Part shown: positions 58,350 to 64,000 of the stretch, piece after piece | Numbering within the stretch: position 1 is the first letter of the stretch | How the letters are laid out: the number at the start of each line of letters is the position of its first letter | DNA from: Durusdinium trenchii | Lineage: Eukaryota; Sar; Dinophyceae; Suessiales; Symbiodiniaceae | Direction of reading: 5' to 3' | Assembly: GCA_963970005.1 (NCBI GenBank) | Contig: CAXAMN010001392.1 | Span: 357,274 to 421,273, forward strand | Length of the DNA stretch: 64,000 bases | Notes under the pieces: generated by a model | Database searches by the model: none | The model's input: only the letters and a program-made list of their open reading frames with translations | Told to the model about the DNA's origin: nothing | Translations under genes and position numbers: made by a program

Positions 58350-59750
58350 GCTGACCAGGACCCCTTAAAAAAAAGGAAAGTGGGCTGGAAGAGAGACCCA
58401 CGGTGACAAACCGGGAATTGTAGTCATGAAGCCTATAAGTCAAGAACAACCGATGTACGTTCGTGTGTTGAAAATCTAGACTCTAGACCTTCACTCGACT
58501 ACTACTGCAACAAGAGGCTTGTGACGGGGCAAAGCGTGTGGATGACCACGGCGGGTCCACTTGAATGAGAAAAGAGTGTGAGTGTATGGCTCAAATTTAT
58601 TTGTAATAAACGAGCTGTAACCACATTCCACATGTTGTTCCACTTTCCCTTTTGGTTTCAACGCTCCGCTCGCACAAGGTGTTGATCATCCCCTTGATCT
58701 TCATCACCCTCCTTCACCTCCGCGAGCGTTGCCGGCCCCGCGCACGGCACGGGGCGCTGGTGATCTCTTTCGTGTCGATGTGGGAATTTTCAGCGACTGG
58801 GCCGCCGGCTTCGCACCTCACGAGCCGGGTCGAAGTGGTCCGAGCCGGGGTGGTGTGATGGCGGACGGTGGCGGACGCTGGGATGTTCACGTCACACACA
58901 CTGATGGGTGCCTTTCTAAAATACGCGGGGGCCATACTTCGTTCACGGGGGATTGTTACAAAACAAGCAGGTGTCGAGTTGATCAATAGATGTCGATGAC
59001 TTTTTCTTCCACACTTTTTATGACACAGCCACAAAAATCTGACAGTGACTCTTTTTCGCCATAGGCGACTCACCAAACACGACAGGGAATAGGATTGTTC
59101 ACTTCTTTTCTGGCCATGAGGCCAGAAACCTTAAAGCATGAGGCCAGGACGCCCGATCACCCACATCCGATCACCCTGATCCGGTTCTGCAGGACTCCAC
59201 GAACGGCTCCGAACGGCTCGCCCGCTAACATGGACAGAGTGGAAGTATAGTGTCATGCTGTACGATGCTGTATACGTTTTTTTTTTTTTTTGAGAAGTGG
59301 AGCGAGTTCACAGGCTGTTTGGCCAAGCGATCCTAGCAAACCTTGCAGAATGAAGTTTGCCTCAACGCCAACGGGCGGGCCTTAAGCCTCACCAACTGGT
59401 TCGTGACTGGAGTGCGGAGACCTGAAGCGGTGAAGGAAGAGGAAGAACAGCGGTTTCCGCCACCAACGGTGGAGGTGAAAAGAATGCTAAAAGAATAGGA
59501 ACACCATTACTATTGCTTGAATGTGGAAGCAAATTGTAAAAGAAGAAGAACACAATTTAGCGGAAACCTTTAACTCGGATATATGGAGGCAACTTAAGAA
59601 GAGGACACGTTGGGTGGATGAGAAACAGGCGAGGGAAAGCACCAACCTCTTGAACATGAGTTGCTGGGTGTGTCATGGGGGCCTGTGATGGGGGCCTGCC
59701 AAGGTATGCCTTGTGTCAAGTGGGTTGGATCAAGTGAGCTATTTGTTTGA
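58350..59750. other. Spacer; one hydrophobic exon-like frame
   Basis: 58.67-58.81 kb on the plus strand reads VLIIPLIFITLLHLRERCRP after CACAAG, possibly an exon. A 14-base T run lies near 59278-59291. The 5' exons of the rhodopsin gene could be here but were not recognised. Confidence 0.3.
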
Positions 59751-59753
59751 TCC

Positions 59754-62272
59754 ATGGGGCGGACGGATCAGAGCGTTGACCGGCTTTGGATCACAGTTGA
59801 GGCAGCGTTTTCCACGATCACCATGTTGTGCGACCCCTTCAAAGGTCGATGTCCAGCTGGAGTGTTTCTATTCCCCGGTGACTTCTTCATGTCGCGACCG
59901 ACGGGCTTTGTGGAACACCGGTGGCAGACCTCTCCTGACCGAACTCACCGGCCGAGTTTCGACCGACCAACTGGTCCAGCCGTTGTTCCGAGGTGAAGAT
60001 CACGTATTACACTTTGCTGTCCGAAGGCGCACGGATCGTGATAGCCTTTCGGGGACAGGCGATCGGTGGCGGGGCTTTGAAGGAACACGAACGCAACCAA
60101 GAACGCTACGCCGCTACGCCTGCCGAGCATGCCATAGATGCCGATCAGTTGGGGTGGTTTTGGGGGGTCAATGTAGGCATATATGGCAGTCCCATGGAGT
60201 GTTTGGGATTGGTTCGCATGGAGTGTCAGGCCTCGTGTTGCCGCTTCGCCGTGGTTGAGGCTATGGCCTGGCATTTCAAAATCAAAGGAGCTTTGACTAC
60301 CGACCCATCTATGCCACGCGGTGGATGGGCTGGTTCTTCGCCATTCCCACCTTGCTTTTTATGACTCTTGGTCAAATTTGTTCTTTTTTGCAATTCATTG
60401 GCGTGGGGGTGATGAAATCCATTCCTCCAGGACAACTGCTCAGCAGTTATGGACGATTAGACTGGTGAAAGGGTGAACTGTTCAATCAAGTCTTTGACAT
60501 GAGTTGTATCTTTGCATTCCTATACGTGGGGGTGTGTATTGGAATAGGGAGACCTCCCAATTACGTCCTGGGTGGAAGGAACATGGACCAAAAGGCATTC
60601 CCGGACCTCTGTCTTAGGCCCCAAGCGTGGTGCGTGCGAGGCGTTCTCCCGGTGGGTGAATCCGCAGATCACCCATCTGATGACCATCTGAATCCGCAGG
60701 ATCCGCAGGTCATAATCCCAGATATTATATATGATGGTCATGAATCCTAGCTTTCTATCTTATGACCTGTCATATCTTGGAGCCATTTGGGAGCCAGGAA
60801 TCCTCGGTGTGAGAACGGTCCGTCCCACGGGGGCGGCCAGGAATCTCTATCCCATCATGGAGGACTACCCTGCCTCAGCAGTGGTGAAGAGGATCTTCCC
60901 ACAGCAGGCCTGCTCTGCTGCCTACTGTTGGACGTGCTACTTAGGTTGCATCATCTATGATCCTTGGTGCCTTGGGTGTCCAAATTTGACAGAGTTGCTG
61001 ACTTCTTGGGACATGTGAGACATGTACGATGCACGTTTTATCTACATGCATACTGGATGACTTTTTTCTTCCAATGTAGAACCGCATAGGGGGTCTATAG
61101 CCTTTGATTCGGCCAGAACGGTGATCGATCCCTCCCTGATCCCCAGATCCTTTGCAGATCGGTTTGCAGATAGTGGTCTCCGGAGAGTGCTTTGTCCGAA
61201 GTCTTTTTGGACTTCTCATGTGTTTGACGCGGGGATGGTTGGGGCCAAGTGATCTTGCATATTCCTGCACAATGTAGGATGAGCTAAGCACCTCTAGTTG
61301 TTCAGTACGATGAGTGCCGCGCTTGGTTTGAACAAATTGCATACAGAAACACAGCGGCCGAGTGTTTAAGAAACAACTCCGAGATGAGCAACCTCCACTT
61401 GGAGGGTGATGATCCAGACCGAATCCAAGTTTCGGATTTCTCGGACCGAATCCAGGTTCGGATGGTTCTTGAACATCCTGGGGTGCGTGGGCTACGTTGT
61501 AGTGATTGTGGATGAGGCAGTTTTAGTGGCTGAACACATGCTCTCCACCAAGCAGCCAATCCTCAAAGGCTACAGTATCATCGTGAAGGACAGCGAACCG
61601 AATCCGATCTTCCGACCCCGCGCGACTCCGGCCGTGACGAAGCCGCCGCGCCGATCACTGCGCCAAGGGCGTCGTTCTTCAACGCTTCGGGGCGTCGTTT
61701 TTCCGTTCTCCCGGGAGGGTGCACGAGGACGCAAACGAACGGACGAGCCATCCGTTGCACGTTGGGAACCCCACGGTCCCACAGCAATCTCCAGGTGTTC
61801 CCAAAAATTCGCCCGGCTGCCCCGGATGTCCAACCCCCCACCCCAACCGCGAACGGGGAACGCCACGAACGGGGGACGTACGGACCCGGCCGCGAGGAAT
61901 GCATCTTTGTGATGTATACCTGTGTGTGGCTCATGGGGTGTTGGAGCTATACAGGATCCTATGCTGTGCAGCGCTTCTATACCGTCTCCGATGTGAGCTT
62001 GAAAGCCACCATGTCCGGCTTGATGTTCCTGTACTGGAACACCGAGGCAGGGGAGGGAAGAGGACAGAGGAGAAGAATCAAGAAATATGGAACCTTTGAC
62101 CTCGGGATTGCTTAAGATCATTTTGACCGTTGAGACGTTTTCCCCTCGTGCCGGAATACTCCTAAATACTCCTAAATGAGCTTATTCTCCCAGCCAGAGC
62201 CTGTTCCATCATGTTCCCAAATCGGATGTGCTGGAGGATTACTTCGGCCCGGCGGTCAAGAAGGATGAGTGA
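59754..62272 (+). CDS. Microbial (type I) rhodopsin, seven exons, non-pump residues
   Basis: The exons are 59754(or 59772)-59877, 59993-60065, 60260-60370, 60798-60966, 61456-61588, 61897-62046 and 62198-62272 (stop TGA 62270-62272). The last five junctions agree in phase. The protein has seven hydrophobic segments. Helix C reads YATRWMGWFFAIPTLLFM, preceded by a G-Y-G-L turn and RPIY, closely following bacteriorhodopsin's NPIYWARYADW. Helix F reads MYTCVWLMG (bacteriorhodopsin AYPVVWLIG) and helix G reads SDVSLKATMSGL, with the retinal-binding Lys and Asp212 equivalent. At the Asp85 and Asp96 positions it has Gly and Met, so it is unlikely to be a proton pump and more likely sensory. Donors are GT, GA (61589) and GC (62047). 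The junction of the first two exons is unresolved (phase mismatch), and exon 1 may start further upstream. Confidence 0.85.
59772..60065 (+). CDS. Rhodopsin helix A and B exons
   Basis: Helix A is probably RLWITVEAAFSTITMLCDPF in 59772-59877 (donor CCCG|GTGAC; alternatives AAAG|GTCGAT at 59844 and CCA|GCTGG). Helix B is VKITYYTLLSEGARIVIAFR then GQAI in 59993-60065, ending ATCG|GTGGC. The phase of the first donor does not match the acceptor CCGAG at 59992, so either a GC donor is used or a small exon is missing. Confidence 0.6.
60130..60211. repeat. MITE-like element, CCAGACAC family (copy 5), in rhodopsin intron 2
   Basis: ATGCCGATCAGTTGGGGTGG...GTCAATGTAGGCATATATGG to GTCCCATGGAGTGTTTGGG. 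It fills much of the 194-bp intron 60066-60259. Confidence 0.75.
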
Positions 62273-62279
62273 CGAGTGT

Positions 62280-64000
62280 GAGTCAAGCCTGTGCACAGCG
62301 TGCGCGGCGGAAGTCCGAGGATTTGTTGCTGCGTCCCGCCAATGTGGTTGTTTCCAGCACTGTGCTGAATAAGCACGCGGAGAAAAAAAGAGAACCCGCT
62401 GTAGTAGCCGCTGTAGCACAAGTTTTCCGTGATGGAAAAAAATCATGGCCGCAGGGCCGGGTTGGAGAGCAAAGGTCGTCCACTTGGGCTCGCCAATTAA
62501 GTTCATGGAACGCATGTTCAATATGAAATATCATCAATCAATTAGCAGCGCATGGCGAGATGACAAGATGTCCAGCTGCCACCCCCCCAGTCCGGAGGCT
62601 TAGTTAAGACTATGTGAGGCATCTGAAAAACTCACAGCTCCGGACCCTGAAAATCACTCGGTTTTGTAGAGTTGAACAGAGTATTTCAGGGCGGTGCCAA
62701 AACCACAGGCTCCATGGGTTAGTTGAATTGGGAGGTGGACCGGTCCAGGACCTCATCCACGAGGTTTTAGGTCTTAGTGGTCGGCACTGAATGTGTTTGT
62801 TTTTTTGGCAGTGGAACTCCTAGCAATCCGTGGCGCAGTCTCTCTCTATAATCACCTTCTGAGAAGGTACGACCGGATTGCAAATTGGATTGCATCCGTC
62901 CGGAAGTTCACTGCGGCATCTCCAACTGGATGTGGACGAACAAACTTTGGGTCCCCGTGAGTGACCTGGGAGTAGCACATGATCCAACCACCAACCTCAC
63001 CAACCTCGTCCTTTTGAAAAACGCCACCAAATCTTGGAGTAGCCTGGCTGCCTTGTTCGCCGGCAGCCTTCTTTGAATCTCATGTCTCTGAATTGTAGTT
63101 GGTACCTGTTTTCGTTAATGTAAGGTCTATCCCGTCTATCCGCGGAAATGATACAACCCAGGATATACCGACCCTTGGTGGCCGTCGAACAGGGTTTGCT
63201 GGTACTGGGTAACAACAAGATAGCACCAAAACATCTAGCATGTTCAGCCCACCAGCCACTCCAATCCAAGCCCACCAGCCGCTCCGGTCCGAAGCGATGC
63301 TTCCCCCAGGAGGCCATGGACTTGAAGCGGATCATCGAGCTCCCGGAGAAGGCCGGGTCTTGACGCGCGCAGAGCGTGCGTCGTGAACGAAACGTCGCGC
63401 AATGCATCGCGGTGAATGACGGATGAGGTGGATGAGTTCTGGAAAAAAGTTTTCTCCACACGGAGTTTGTTGGTGGATGAGTCTTAAAGTTCCAGTTTGG
63501 GAAAAAAAACGAACATACTGTATGGATAATGGATAAAACATGGATTGGAATCCTTGTGTTTGGAGGTTCTTGGTCAGTTTTCAGTTATCAATTCATTCTT
63601 CGAGTGGCGGAATTGAGGGTTTGTCACTTCGCCATCGGGTCCGCGATGGGTCAACCCCCCCACCAGATCGCGCCAGCCTTTCTCTTCAAGACATCACAGT
63701 CACAAAAACATCCCTACCCCTTTGCGGCTTTGCAATTGCGGGGGTCCTCTAGGAAATGTAACTTATATTTAAGATAGGGGGTGGGGGTGTCGGACAATTG
63801 GAGGACCCTAAACTCACTCAAATCCTAAATGCCCCCCCCTTGTTATTTGTGTTTTGTCAGTCAGTGGCCTTCGGTTATTCCTCACTATGTATAGGAATCC
63901 CAGAGAGGAACTCCAGAAAACTAGGGGAGAGAGATAGATGAAACCTTACAGGGGAGGAGCGTTTTCCTAAAAATGTAGTTTACATTTTTAAGAACATGTA
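62280..64000. other. No gene recognised downstream of the rhodopsin
   Basis: Short plus-strand protein-like bits (about 62885-63075, and 63290-63360 reading FPQEAMDLKRIIELPEKAGS) lack domains and splice support. Homopolymer-rich sequence follows to the end. Confidence 0.35.

Noticed and set aside
1..64000. CRISPR arrays, bacterial operons, tRNA or rRNA genes
   Set aside because: No regularly spaced repeat array, no Shine-Dalgarno-led gene runs and no cloverleaf or rRNA segment was recognised; the only tRNA-like match is the Copia primer-binding site.

Overview
The window reads as nuclear DNA of a dinoflagellate, probably a symbiodiniacean or a close relative. The reasons are: genes cut into many short exons; introns that use GT, GC and GA donors with AG acceptors; several gene families I know from these genomes; and a partial relic of the dinoflagellate spliced leader in front of one ORF. 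There are no bacterial-type operons. About 30 kb is covered by two retroelement loci, and most of the rest is intron or spacer filled with small hairpin (MITE-like) repeats. Splice sites below were placed by eye from reading-frame phase and protein-family resemblance.

Layout. (1) 0.16-8 kb, minus strand: a many-exon gene with acidic, coiled-coil and Lys-rich N-terminal exons, a diverged methyltransferase-like core (DLFCG, PDC and EHP motifs), a 9-residue tandem repeat and a Lys-rich tail. (2) 8-15.2 kb: spacer with two MITEs and weak exon-like stretches. (3) 15.3-16.1 kb, plus: a frameshifted copy of an expanded dinoflagellate P-loop (D5/SF3-like) family. (4) 16.16-39.24 kb, plus: exons that splice in phase into a SAM domain, then an FHA domain, and far downstream a second FHA-like piece and a C3HC4 RING. 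This suggests one CHFR/RNF8-like ubiquitin ligase. A complete antisense Copia-type retrotransposon (19.9-28.4 kb) sits in an intron of this model, with a 5-bp target duplication and LTRs that differ at one base. (5) 40.4-51.3 kb, plus: a tyrosine-recombinase (DIRS-like) retroelement locus. It has a small Cys-rich ORF, a recombinase/zinc-finger/dual-specificity-phosphatase fusion, a Gag-like ORF, and a pol carrying methyltransferase-like, DUF4326-like, RT and RNase H domains. A separate 1.8-kb element with 22-bp inverted ends lies between its two halves. (6) 51.5-59.7 kb: spacer with a few exon-like stretches of unknown product. (7) 59.75-62.27 kb, plus: a seven-exon microbial (type I) rhodopsin gene. 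It keeps the retinal lysine in a DVSLK motif but has Gly and Met where proton pumps have their acceptor and donor aspartates. (8) 62.3-64 kb: no gene recognised.

Two themes stand out. Three unrelated loci (the gene at 3-5 kb, the Copia polyprotein and the DIRS-like pol) each carry a diverged cytosine-methyltransferase-like domain. Both retroelement reverse transcriptases are broken by one extra base in a homopolymer run, which may be mutation, slippage or consensus error. Both assembly gaps (10 N each) lie inside duplicated sequence.
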